The notes under the pieces: generated by a model | Seen by the model: only the letters and a program-made list of their open reading frames with translations | Databases searched by the model: none | What the model was told of the DNA's origin: nothing | Program-made: the position numbers and the translations under genes | Assembly (NCBI GenBank): GCA_037576195.1 | Contig: CM075103.1 | Coordinates: forward strand, 15,996,001 to 16,060,000 | Reading direction: 5' to 3' | Origin: Phytoseiulus persimilis | Lineage: Eukaryota; Arthropoda; Arachnida; Mesostigmata; Phytoseiidae | DNA: 64,000 nucleotides | Part shown: positions 32,954-45,109 of the stretch, piece after piece | How the letters are laid out: each line of letters starts with the position of its first letter | How positions within the stretch are numbered: position 1 is the first letter of the stretch

Positions 32954-35746
32954 TGAGGCGAGCTTAATCAAGTGATCGATCGAGGCAGCCGTGAATCCAC
33001 CGGGGAGCGCGTACGGATGGCTTCACCTGATGTTGGCGAGTTTTCGACGAAATTCACTTATTGTTACGCTCATCGTCCACGGCGGCAGCAACAGCAGCGG
33101 TGGCGTTTAGGTAGCAATTTTAAAGCAATTTTGTGTGGGCGGCTCCTGTTCAGGGGCTTCATCAAGTTCGTCTTCGGAGGCGTTCCTGCTTCACTCGCTT
33201 CACTTATCTGCGGCTCCGTGAACAAGAGTGGATTAATGACTTCTAATCGAAACCTTCGATTAAAGAGAAATGCTGGCACTGATTCTCGACGACCACTTTC
33301 GCCGCGGTTCGATTTTTCCGCTCCCACCAATAGTCTTACGATAGAACATCGACCAATAGGAATCCCCCGAGACCTCCAGAGTCCTGATCGAACACTAACC
33401 TTCACAAGTCAGGAAATTTCGACGTTGGTGAAAGACTTGCGGACTCCCCATGAATCTCGAAATAGGAGGGCGTCGGTGCCAAGTTCCCGTAAGAGGAATG
33501 AACAAACACCCACGGTTCACTATTCGTGGAGTCGACATCGAGACAGGCACTGGAGAATTAGGGAGGCTCAGCGCCGAATCTGGCGATCGCTCAGAGCCTT
33601 GTGGGCCAGGAGTGATCAAACTGCAGGCCGCAGCCGGCATATATTTATATATTTTTTCGTGAGCAACTCACTAAGGGAAGACCCTGTGGTTCACAGAAGG
33701 AACTGCGAGTGCGAAAAAGGAGAATATAGGAGAGCCATAGGGAAGAAAATGCATTTACGCACGACTCAGAAGGATGGGAAATCCACCTGGAGTACATGTC
33801 CTGAGAGGTTGCAAGGTCTGGCTCGCCAAGGACATCTGAGATGTCATCGATGACAAGACGAGCATCCTCGCAAAAAGGCACCTCGGACCCCACATGGGTG
33901 CGGCGGAATTCCTCATGAGTGCCGCGTATTTCAAAATCGACTTCACGGCGATTTCTCCTCGACTTTGCTGTCCCGAAATGGCACCTTAGTCCATACAAAG
34001 CTCTCGATTTTGGTTTATTCCATCTCAACGTCGCATTTCTCCATCCCAGAAATTCATTACCAGGATACCTCACAAGGAGCGCTTGTCTGCTGCGTTCCTG
34101 CCGGGGGATTCAAGATATTCCGAGCGAGGACGAACCCGTCCGCTCATACTAGCCAACAGTCTTCTCCAAACGCTCGCGCGGAGATTCACGTCTTTGCGTT
34201 GACAACGCCTCGAATCTCAGGAGTGGGTCAACTTTCAGTGTCCAAACACCAATCTTGAATTCATCGGAGGTCACCAGAAGCGTGACAGAAAAACGGTATT
34301 TCGGTATTTGCAGGAATGTTCACATAGGACTTGAGCGCATCGAGCGCAGCTGCCGACGTTCTCGTGCCTCGAACGGCAGCGACTGGTGGCATGGACTTCG
34401 TGCTGTATTCTCCCCAAATGGGAACGAACGAAACCCGAGCTTATTGAGAACTCAAGGAAACGGTGCGGCTTGTGCCGATCAGGCCTCCGGCGAGCCTTCA
34501 GGGTCGCGTTCGAATTCCACCCGAGCCAAAGGTCTCGTGTGCGCGATGTGATGCAGATTCACGGCATAGCAAGCACAAGTTGAGTCGCTGCTGTCGATCC
34601 AACGAACATGCTATTACGTCGACGGCGATCAGTACCTTCTATGGAAAATTATACAGTTCGTTGTCGCCATTTAGCGAGTGAATCGAGTGGCGGCGTACAA
34701 ACGCCCCACCGAAACAGGGGCAATATCGGGACACAGCTGCGTGCCAGCGCCATTAGGCTGGAATTTATTCTCAGAATACGGACATGCGCGTCGAACTCTT
34801 CGGAATTCACTCGCTCGCCCGGCCTAAATACGAACAAAAGAGGGAAACTGTTCAAGTCTTGCTTTCCGTTGCTGCGGCGGTGCCCGTCGTTCCGTGGGTC
34901 CGCGTGGTCGACGTGAATGGGTTCTGTCCAATCATTAACCTACCAGAAGGGAGAGCATCGACGACCGCCCGAAATCAGCGGAGTCATCCATTCTCTGAAA
35001 ATCCTTACGATCCCGACGGAGCACTACCGCTTCGGCTGGTCATTCACTCCATGCGGACAGTGCCCGTCATTATGTTTTTTTGACTCGAACGCTCTTGGAG
35101 ACCAGCGCGACGAGCAGGCAAAGACTCCCGTTCCATCCATAAAACCGAGAACCCGACCCAGAACCGTTGCGGCGGGCTTTCCCGGGAGCGGGTCACGCTC
35201 GGAGGGAGTGCCAGTTAGTCGAGAAATCTCGCGTGACTCAGCCTCCTTTCCCGCAGATCCCCGCCTGTTTCCAAGTATCAAAGCTGAGATTTCCGGAAAC
35301 GGGCCGCGATTTTCTGAAATCAGCCCTCTTGGAGGAGCCCAAAAGGTTCCCCCAGCGCGAAGCTCCTGAGGGATCGACGAGGGAACGGGACAGATTCGGT
35401 CCAAACGGTGGAGACTATTGGGTATGAGGTACTGGGTCTCCAACACCGGGTTCCGCCGCGCCGGAGAAGCTCATTCCGCCGAACATTATCCGGCGCGTGA
35501 GTGAGTCGTGGATATTTCACATCCCGCCTGGAATCCTACGGGCGGCTTCGGCCGCACATTAGCGGATGCTTCTGATCAGATATTCTGAGCGAGTCTCCGG
35601 TATCAAACAGACATTACCTGGAGGACATCAAACGGAAGCCAAAAATACCCGGGCGGGACATCTCCGAGAGTACGGCGGGTCGAAGCGGATTCAGCAACCT
35701 GATGTGATCTTGAATTCGGGAGCGGGGGAGCGTGGTCTCCGACGAC
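32954..35746. other. Stretch without a recognised gene
   Basis: Several 60-290-codon ORFs on both strands overlap one another and show no family resemblance or consistent splice sites; the 293-codon plus ORF at 32972-33853 has a random-looking composition. A 15-bp match to the end of the gene at 30081 (TCGACGAAATTCACT at 33044) was noted. Confidence 0.35.
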
Positions 35747-36069
35747 ATGTCCTATCTCGGGTGGGACGCCGAGCCGGACAGTCGGACACTCGCCTACGAT
35801 TTGAAAGTCAACTCGGACCGGAGCGTGTCTCGCCGGCGCCGAGAGGGTTCCGCAACGAGGAAACCGCCGCACCTTTCGCAGTCGCTTGATGAGGTCGTTA
35901 GTGGTTCGCGCATTCTTTTTCGTTTTAAACAAATATTAATGGCCTTTCTTTTTAGAGTGTCAAGAGCGAACGTCTGCTTTCAGGAGCGAGCCTGGCTTCT
36001 CATGGACAGGTCACACATGTTAATTATAAGGGATCTCCCTCTTGGGACCGGCTGACATCGCGTCCTTAA
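35747..36069 (+). CDS. Small basic protein, two exons, 86 residues
   Basis: Exon 1 35747-35893 (MSYLGWDAEPDSRTLAYDLK... RSVSRRRREGSATRK...SLDE) and exon 2 35956-36069 (SVKSERLLSGASLASHGQVT...DRLTSRP) join in phase 0 across a 62-bp intron with a strong acceptor CTTTCTTTTTAG. The donor is GTCGTT, unusual at +3, but GTC donors are also used three times in the AFG2 gene in this window. Without splicing, the frame runs through into a different C-terminus. No membrane segment, signal peptide or known domain. The central RRRR stretch could be a nuclear signal. Confidence 0.45.
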
Positions 36070-36105
36070 CTGTTTCGCTATGTGACAGACGCCTTACTTT
36101 TCCTC

Positions 36106-36219
36106 ATGGCCGACATCGCCGACGACGTTCACGACGGAAGCAGCGGCAGCAGGTCACAACCCGCGAACAGCTCTGAGGGGTCGGCGACGAACGCCGACGC
36201 AGGCTCCGCCGATGTCTAA
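36106..36219 (+). CDS. Possible 37-residue acidic peptide or first exon
   Basis: An ATG at 36106 opens MADIADDVHDGSSGSRSQPA and continues rich in Ser, Ala, Asp and Asn to TAA at 36217-36219. The composition looks like a disordered protein N-terminus. A consensus donor GTAAGG lies just beyond, but not in this frame. It may be a first exon of an unseen gene. Confidence 0.25.
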   Translation: MADIADDVHDGSSGSRSQPANSSEGSATNADAGSADV

Positions 36220-39200
36220 CGGAGAACGTCAGCCGGTGTCAGTTGGTAAGGCGACCGAGGAGTTCGATCCGCCGAGCCAGGAGCGCATTCAGGAGCAGGA
36301 GGCAATCCGATACGAGAGCGGACTCTGAATCCACAATAACAAGTTGAGGGTCGACCGATGGATGAGACGGGGAAAAGCACAGCGGCAGGGGGGCGGGAGG
36401 TGGAGTGAGGGGGAGTCCGTCCCCCCGCCTTTGTGTCTCTCTCGGATACAGCCATTAATCTTGAAGATTGAAATTTGCTCCTGCCATTCGATAGACGGCA
36501 TGAAATATGAAACTCTGCGGCTTGATCGTCGACTAGCTCTCACGCCTGCTGCGAGGCGTGAAGTGCCGAGAGGAGATTTCGTTCATTCCGATTGATCGGC
36601 AATCATCCTTCAAACAAGGAGAGTCAATTACGGGCACGCCCGACGATGAGTCCCGCTCCAAACCTCGGCAGCACATACTCCCGCGCCGCCGCCGGAAAAT
36701 AGGTCCGCGCCAGGCTCCCGAGATCGCAGCCGTCACCCGCGCCAAACGAGGACCAGCTCGAACCACTCACGGTCTTTTCCACGAGCCCAGTGGTGCGCAT
36801 GGGATCACGTTCGACTCCGCTCCTTCCGTCGGGCTTGTGTATCGAGACCCGTCTGGTGGCGAAACAAGAAACAGAGGGCCGGCGTCTCCTAAATAGTGAG
36901 CGCATTCCGTATTGGCTGTGTATCTCTCGATTCCGGGCCTCGCGTTCAAAATTCAGACGGACACAGAGACGCGTCCCATGAATCACTGATGCGGTCGTTC
37001 CTCGGACTCTTCTGAGGTGCTCCCGGAGCACCTTACTTTCCGCTCCGAGTCGAATACAAATAGTCCGCTCTGAAGCCAACCACCGGACTCGCGTCGAACA
37101 GAAAGCCTGCCCGCGCGGCGATTCTCGGCGCCATTCAAGCTGCGAGGCAACATTGTGTGCGACGTGCTCCTCCTGAGTGAAGGCTCACTCTGAAGCACCT
37201 TCGGAATCGAATCGGCGATAAGTATCCATCTCGCCGTGAATTATTCAACTCAACGTTACTCTCCGACTCCTAGTCTGCTGATGCCGAGTTGTATGGATTC
37301 CATAACTCCACTCTTGTCTGGTGTTAGAGTTATTCCGCGCGCTTTGTTGGTGCGGAGTCGCGAAACGCTTCCTGCGAAGCCAGAATTCTGAATTCATCGA
37401 CGTTGTGTCTATTGATCCGCGACGCTATGCACTCCAGAACCGATGATCGGATCGACATGGGACTCGGGGCAGGATGTGAAGCGGGTGTCTGGGTAGGACA
37501 CAGGCCTCCCTTCCCGGGAAATGTTCCGGAGAGACTCGAGAGTCGGTTTTGGTAACTTGCTCGAAGTCAGTCCGGAGAGGGTAGTCTGGCAGTCGCCAAG
37601 ACGAGCACCAGCCCGTATTCATTCAGCGTGTCCAGGTGAAGTGAGGTTTCGGCCTTCGGTTGTAAGTGTATTCCGGTCTGTAGTCTCAGGGGCATCGTCG
37701 ACGCAATGCCGGCGGAGCGGCAAACGCCACCAACGTCCACGTTTGCTCGGGTCGCCGTCAATGCTGCTGCGGCGGCGGCCAAAGCTCACCAGACGGGATC
37801 CTAACCGGGTCTGTCTTTTGGTTGGTCTGTTGGTCGTTCCACTGTCGGTCGGTTGGTGTTCCTCGGTCATAAAGGGAGCCCGAGCAGGCGCAGGGGCGCC
37901 CAATGGCCCAACCGGGAGTTGTTCCGGACAGCGTCCTGCACTCACCATAATGTGGTGGTCGAGCTAGGATTTGGCCAGTTGGGACACCTTGGCCGCGTCG
38001 ACATGTTCTTGCAAAACACTGTCAAGTGTATCAGGCCGAGCGGGGCAGAGTCCTGCAGAAAACTTCCCGCCAGGAGCGTGGTTGGCCTCTCCGAGGGAAC
38101 TCGCGGCTGACCGATACAGAGCTTGCTTTACCACGTTTTTCCACCGTTGGAGCTACAGTCTCGACGTTCGGAGGCTGTGCCATCGAGACCCTATTCTTGG
38201 CAGGACCACGACCACGGTGGGCTTCGTTCTTTGCGTGCGCGGCGACCTCCTTGACCGTGAAGGAGTTCGGGGTTTACAACCAGCGGGGCAACAAGGGAAG
38301 GCAAGAGTTGGCAAACCATGGGTTTGGTTTCGAGGGGGTGAGGCAAGATGGTAAAACCGGGTAAAGGTTGTCGTGTTCCGATCGTGACCTCCCTGTCGTC
38401 GTCGCCGTCGTTCCCCTGGCCGTTGTTGTCGTCGTGGGCGTCGTTCCCCTCGTCCCAATCGTCGTCGTCGTCGTCGTCCTCGTGTCTTTGATGTTAATCT
38501 GGTTACGACGGAGGCGTTTCTTGTGTTGAGTCTCCTTTTCTTTGATGTTGAGAGTTGAGTATTCTGCTCTTCGTATCCGACTACCGTTCACCTGCCTCGG
38601 ACTCGCAAACGGACTCGCTCCGCGTCCTCCAGCTGCAGCTACCAATCCCGATCGGTATTTGCCCGCCCGCCTACTCGGCCGCCTACCCATCCATCCGAAC
38701 ATCCATCCATTCATCCATCCATCCATCCAGAGGCTCCTTCTATCCATTCTCTCGGTCTTCATCCCTCTGTCAATCGTCGAGGACGGTCGGAGGAAAAATC
38801 AAATTTGCGTTTTACCGGAAGGAGCTCAAGCACTCAAGGCGAATCGACCGGCGCTCAGTCAGAAAGGGAAGCTTTTTTACTTTTCTCCTTCATCGTCTTC
38901 GACTTCCACCCATGTTAATTATGTATCCGACTCGCCCCGTGTGCGCTCTGTGTGTGGTTGTGTGTCTCCGTCTGAGCGCTTGCCTTTACGGCCCTCGATG
39001 TGAATTGTTGATTTGCAAATTGTGTTCGATCCTTCTTGACTGGAGACTAGGAGTCACCAGATGGCGGTGGGCACGGAGTGAAGAGCGGAGTAATCGGAGC
39101 TTCGTTGTTTTTTTCCTCTTCGACCGGAACGATCCCGCGAACTCCGAGCTCAGATCGATATTCGCGCAAACAGGCAGCGCAGTTGGGCGATCTTGATGTT

Positions 39201-41428
39201 CCAGTTCCTCGACTCGTTCCATTCCCTTCGATTCTACTCCCCTCCGCATCTCGAAAATCGCTCGGAAATTTCCACGATGAACGTGGCCAAGGATTGAGGA
39301 GGAATGTTATTATCGGAACGATTGACTCCATTCTGGTGCTGGGCTTTTTCATGTTATGGAACGGACCGATCGTTCCCACTCGATTTCTTTCAGAGGCTTC
39401 CTATGACTCCCGGTTTCTTGGCCTTGCTGTTTGAAAACTAGCGAACTCCTCTTCGAATGTGGGCGGCGGTAGCAACGTCACTCCCTAAGCAGTCATCGGC
39501 GCTTTCAGAAATTCTACGAATTTCCGCTCTTACCCGAGCTTAACGGTGAAATCTAATCGAGCGCGCGGCGGCGGCCACCGATGTCCGACTTTCTTTCATT
39601 TTCTCTCCTGCCGTCTGCGCACACTTTCCCAATCGGGCTACCGCGGCCAGCTCACTGGATCATAGTGCACACCATCCCACAGAGGATTCCCCGAAAAACC
39701 TTTCAATTTTCGGCCTGCGCGAAGTTGGCTAACGAGTCGAGCCGACGACCGGCCGTTCAGACAAATTGTGTTTCGTTTTCTCAAAGTAATTTAACAATTA
39801 TTACGATTCACAGTCAGTCTGGATGTGGATGACGTTCGTATGGACTTTGAAAATGGAGCACTAACGAAGACTCGGTGTCTCGAAATTGTTTTTCGTTCAG
39901 TTTGAAAATTACTCAGTTTCGACAATCGGTTCAAGCCGGCGTCACCGACCAGGGAAACATTCGGACCCGGTCACATCCGACTGTATATACCCCGGACATT
40001 TGCAGTGTGGATGAGGCCGCTGTCCCCTGACCGTTCGCAAGCGATGAGTGTGACCCCAGCCCAAGTTGTCCGCATCTCTGGCTTGGCAATCTCTCCGAGA
40101 TGAGATGCCTTTCGATCGGCGGGAGGAAAGCAAAGTTGAAATTCGATGCTACGGCTGCGATGAGCTCTACTCGACGACCTACGACGATCTGAGAAGCGAG
40201 AACATTCGATCGGAGGGAAATTGAGGGACGCTCGTTTGTACTACGGATTTCAGGGCGATCGAAGTATAGTGATTCCTCTCAGATCTCGAGCATGTCGAAT
40301 TTTCTGGCCGATGAAATGTATCTCCCCTTCGCTCGAATAAATCACTCCCTGATCATTCCCCTCGGAGATCAGTTAAAACAGTAGGGACACTTCACGAACA
40401 ATAGACAAGAATGGATCTCCTCCGCTCATCGAGCCTGGCCCCGGAGATCATCCGGATGAATTGTCGGCTCGCACTGACTTCCATCTTGAATACCACGCAA
40501 TACTCCGGAATGCTCCAAGCTCTATTCTTCAGGATGCTCATGATTTACGACTCGATGATTCATTCAACTCGCACGAAAATATCGTATTTACAGGAGCAGA
40601 GTGCGTCTTTTGATTGTGCGCGAGATACCATTGTCCTGTCCGATCATTCCGCCTCGGTACGGCCGCTCGAAGAGCTGGAATGCTTCAAAACATACCGGTT
40701 GAATAAATTACCGTGGTTGTACTCGCCATTATCGAGCTCGCAGCCGTAATTACACTGACAGTCGTAACAGATTTCACCCCGTGGTTTCGAGCACCACGTT
40801 CTTCGACTTCGTGTGGCAATGAATTGGAACTGGTTCCGATCCCGGTTCGCTTACGTTTGGTTTGGTAGGGTAGGGTTCCCTGGGATCTCGCGAATCACTT
40901 AGAAACAATTCGACTCGGCGAACAAAAGCTCGATTCGATAAACGTTTTCTACGTTTGGAAGCAATTAGTCGGCAGAGCTGGAGGTGGGAAGCAGCGACGG
41001 ACAGGAGCAATTTCAGGGGCTGGTTACGTTCAGGTGGCCCGTTAGCCAATTCACTCAATAGACTCGAGCGAGCGTCTTTCTGCTGACCGTCCAATCAGCC
41101 GGAGCAGAGCCAGCCGGGAATCCAAGAAGTAAAAATGCGTTTATCAAGAAGCTACTCGAACGATATTTAACAATGACTGATCGCTCCTCCCATCGATAGC
41201 TTGATCGATAATCCTATGCTGCTCCACAGAGAAATCGGAGATGGATTCCAAAAAACACCAAATACTGAAGGAGCAGGAGCGGATCGCCGACCGCGATCAC
41301 ATCCTGAGAAAACTTGCGCCACTCGTCCGTTGGACCATCGAAGTGACGACAATCGGAGGAATCGATGAAGGACTCCGAGTCTTCGGTAGATAGGGATCGA
41401 GGAGGAGCCGGAAAAGTTTAAAAAACAT
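36220..41428. other. Gene-poor stretch with simple repeats
   Basis: No gene recognised. It contains a GTC/CGT-rich tract at about 38385-38484, a (CATC)n run at 38687-38729 and degenerate TTGGTCGG-type tetranucleotides near 37820-37860. ORFs here are short or read as repeats (for example Thr-rich on minus at 38274-38762). Confidence 0.45.
38687..38729 (+). repeat. (CATC)n microsatellite
   Basis: CCATCCATCCGAACATCCATCC and onward, about ten units with one interruption and one CATT variant. Confidence 0.85.
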
Positions 41429-41501
41429 TGTTCCTGCCAGGGCTCGAACCTGGGACCTTCCGCGTGTTAGGCGGATGTGATAACCACTACACCACAGGAA
41501 C
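41429..41501 (-). tRNA. tRNA-Val (anticodon AAC)
   Basis: The 73-nt minus-strand sequence folds as a standard cloverleaf. The acceptor GTTCCTG pairs with CAGGAAC, followed by discriminator A. The D arm contains the A box TGTAGTGGTTATCAC. The anticodon stem CCGC/GCGG encloses loop CTAACAC with anticodon AAC, read as Val. The T arm CCAGGTTCGAGCCCTGG gives the B box GGTTCGAGCCC. There is no intron and no encoded CCA. A run of T (six, at 41421-41425 and neighbours on minus) follows within 10 nt as Pol III terminator. Confidence 0.95.
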
Positions 41502-44500
41502 CATGACGACACCCGGCTCCTGGATGCCGGCAAATCAGCAATGGCCGCGCGCGATACTCGAACAGCCGACAATCTCGTCGTCCTGGGAAGTTTCAGGTCC
41601 GAAGCGGAGCTCGAACGCTCCTGAGAATCCTGAGAAGAGATACTCGCGACTTGCCTCCATCTCAATCGGAATTCGAGGAGCGTCAGGGTTCCGCCGCTTA
41701 TGTTGCACGATGACCCGACCTCCGCGGCGTCGCACCATCGTGCACGAAGTAAGTTAGTGCTTCGGGAGAAACTTCAAAACGGGAAACGACCGCGGTACGG
41801 CTCCTACGCCATCGAGCCTCGAATTTTCTCGCAGCCTCTCGCTTCGTTTCATATCGTGAACGAGAGACCCGCTAGAAGGTCCGCCGGGAGAAATTGGAAA
41901 TTTGCGTGACGGCGGGCTCCTCTAAAGGAAAATCCGAAGTGAAAAAACGAGCCAAGAACACACGTCGAGTCGAGCGGCAGCGCGTAAAGAACCTGGGGTG
42001 ACAGGCCCGAACGAAAGCAGCGTCGAGCGGATCCGTCGACCAGCGAGCCCGCGTGTGTGAGTGCTGAGTTTGAAATGTTTGCGAGCCATCCAAGTGGCAA
42101 AATTGGCCAAAGCCAGCCGTCGTTGTTGTTGTCGTCGTCGTCGTCATACCTCGAAGGGAATCTGCTGCCACCGCTGCGAACGAACCCATTTTCCCTATCT
42201 ATCCTTCCTGTGCGACCTCCTTTTCCTGCGCCTGAATTCCCGATCTCAGATTCTCCAGCACTGTCCGCACAGCGCACCAGTCGCTGTGCGCACCATCTTG
42301 CGATCCCGCGTCCGAGAGCTCAAAAACCCAAGGCTGTAGTACAGGTAGTAGTGCTAATATCTCGAATGAGAATGATTTTTCTGTGGTAGTTCTCTGTTCG
42401 GCACCTCTGCTCAACGAGCTCAATGACATGGCCCGCTTTTTGAAATCAGAAATGGCTCCATACAGAACCTCGAAGGAAACTTGAACCGAATCCGGCCAAC
42501 TTCAGCGAACGTCAAGGACAAAACTTCGCTGCATATCCCATGGGATCTCGTGCCATAGACGACAACGTCACACACTGTTTCTGAAAAGATGTTACCACGT
42601 CAGAACTTCCAACATGTTCTGCGGTCGAGCTCAATCGACTGCGACTCGGAAAATCAGAATCTGATCCATCGTCCGAGAACCCTTTATTATTTGAGCGGTC
42701 GAAAATTCTGCCGCGACGATTGAACAGGTTTACCAGCTCAAGTGACGGAGGATTTTAGTAGAAGAACTCTCACCGGGGCCTGGGGAGAGAGGGAGAGTTT
42801 TGCTCGGGACATCCTTCCAGTGATGTTGTTAATTTGCTTGATTCGATAGTGGGGAGCCCGAATGGTAAAGAAACCGCTTGAGAGGAGCTCCGAGAGCCCG
42901 GATCGATACGACGCTAGAAGGGCACGCAGGGACCGAGTCGGAGGGAGAAAAAGAACGAGAGGGTGGCTTTGTTTGACTAGCTCTCGTTGCAATCGTCGTT
43001 CGTCGTCTAGCTCGGTCGATCGGTTGGTTGGGTGGTCGGCTCGTTCGTTGATTCGTGATGTTTGGCGACCACTCTCAGAAGGGTAACCATTGCTGAGCGT
43101 CCTCCAAGTAGCCGATATTAACAATGCTGCACGCAGAGAGCTTTCTTAAAGCGCAGCAAACACACCTCGCGAGACCTCATGACACGTCGCCTCACGAGGG
43201 AGTTTGCGAGTGGCCGAACTCGACAAACAACGGGGTTTCCCTCGATCGTTCGATTAAAACGAACTGAATCAGATCGCCCCCGCCTCGCTCTTCCCTAGCT
43301 TGGTTTTTGTTGCCGAGCACGCTGTTGCGAATCTCCGTCAAGGAGGAGAAGCATCCTCTTGACAAGGGGTTGTCGCCGTGCTCCGGTGTCTCTGAGCTTC
43401 GGCGTCGGGAAGCGACAATGGCATACCACACCTTACCAATCATCGCATGTTGTCGATGTTTCGAATCTCCGACTCACGCTCCAGGAGAACGCGATCCCGA
43501 AAAGAATAACCTCCTCCGCAGTTTGTCGTGTTCCCGAGCTTCGATTTGCGAAACGTTCTATCCAAGCGGTTTCGAAACTCACTCGAGTTCTTATCTTGAG
43601 AAAAGACGACACGATCTCGTTCCGAACCCGATATCGCTCGAGTTTGTTCTTCCTGGAAAGCCACCGACCCGAGTTCACTACCGTGCAAGTCATATCTGAG
43701 TCGAACAGCCACGCCGTTTCCTCGACATATCACGAATCTTGTTCGATTCTCCCTCAAGCCCCCTCTCCTCCTCGTAAAGCGGTGATCGGAACCACATGCA
43801 CACGCACAGGAGCGAACCGCTGGCTCGTCAAAACCCCGAGCTCAACTTGCATTCGAGCTCTCTGAGTGCGCGGGTTTTTCCTGATCGGCGAGTTTTCCTC
43901 TCAAACCGGCGGATCCGCAGGCGTCCAGAACAGAACACGGGAGGAACGAGTTCCCGACATGTCTGTCGTTCCAGTCCGGTTTCCAATCCGTTTGCATCGC
44001 ACCGAGGTGACTTCAGTTTAGCGGAATCACATCATATAATGAGCGCAACGGTTCGGATCGGATCCGATGACTAGAGGTGATAAATGGTCGATGCTAAACG
44101 ATCCGAGCGATCCGGAGCATCGGGACATCAAGCTGTGAGGCTGATCTTTTAGTGAAGTGGGAGTTCACGCCCAGCTCTTATAGAGCTCGGAGATGCGCCT
44201 CCCGTCGCAGAGCCCATCTCTATCTCTTTCGTTCGTCCGACCGCCATTCTGCTTGACTCGTCTTTCTCACTCCACAATAAATAAGCACGGGAGACCCACA
44301 GTGATTGTGGGCTACAACCATCATTCAGGTGATGGGTGCTCGCCCGTCGTCGACCGATAGTCTCAAAGTCAAGCCGTGCTCGACGGGCATGGCGGGAATA
44401 GGGAAGCTGCCCGATCGCACCGACAATGCAACCCGAGCCTTAAATTCTGGGGTGATGATACCCATATTAATGGTTGCTTTGTGTCTGGACGCACAGATTG

Positions 44501-45066
44501 ACGGGGAGGGGGGAGCGAGGAATACACTGCAACCAAGAATGCTAGACACTGTTTGCTTCCTCTCGGTCGCTCTAGAGGAGTCGTTGGAACTGATGGCAAG
44601 GCGATGCAAGTCGCATCTCGAATGTTCCCCCCACCGTGCCGGGATCGACGCCTTGGTTTCACTCCGCCATAATCCCGGGAGTCGTTCTTCACTCGATGGA
44701 AATCGAAAAACCTGGTTTCAACCGGTGAAGGTTTCGGGATGAGCGGAGGTCCGCGGGTTCTGCTCCCGAAAGCTTCAAGAACTGCAGTGAAGCGTCTGGG
44801 TCACCACAGACAGAATTCCAACATTTACTCGTTTGTTTGTCCCTTTGTTTGTTGATCTTTGTGTTTGGTCGTTGGTTTGTGTGGCAACCTTGTAAATATT
44901 TCCTCTTGTGCTGGGTCATTTTTCAGCTCGAAAATCAAACACGCCCAATAGAACGCGCCAATCCGAAACCAAACCGAAACCGTTCGACAATGCTGCTTGC
45001 AAACTCCGTTGCTGCTGTCCGTTGTGTTGCATGGCAGTCGGGAGTCCGGAGAGGAAAATGGATGTT

Positions 45067-45109
45067 TAGAGAGAGAGAGAGAAATGAGAGATAGAAAGAG
45101 AGAGAGAGT
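45067..45109 (+). repeat. GA-rich microsatellite
   Basis: Interrupted (GA)n; GAGAG is also the binding core of GAGA-type factors, so a regulatory role is possible but unsupported. Confidence 0.8.

Noticed and set aside
38274..38762. Thr-rich minus ORF
   Set aside because: The Thr runs come from the GTC/CGT simple repeat.
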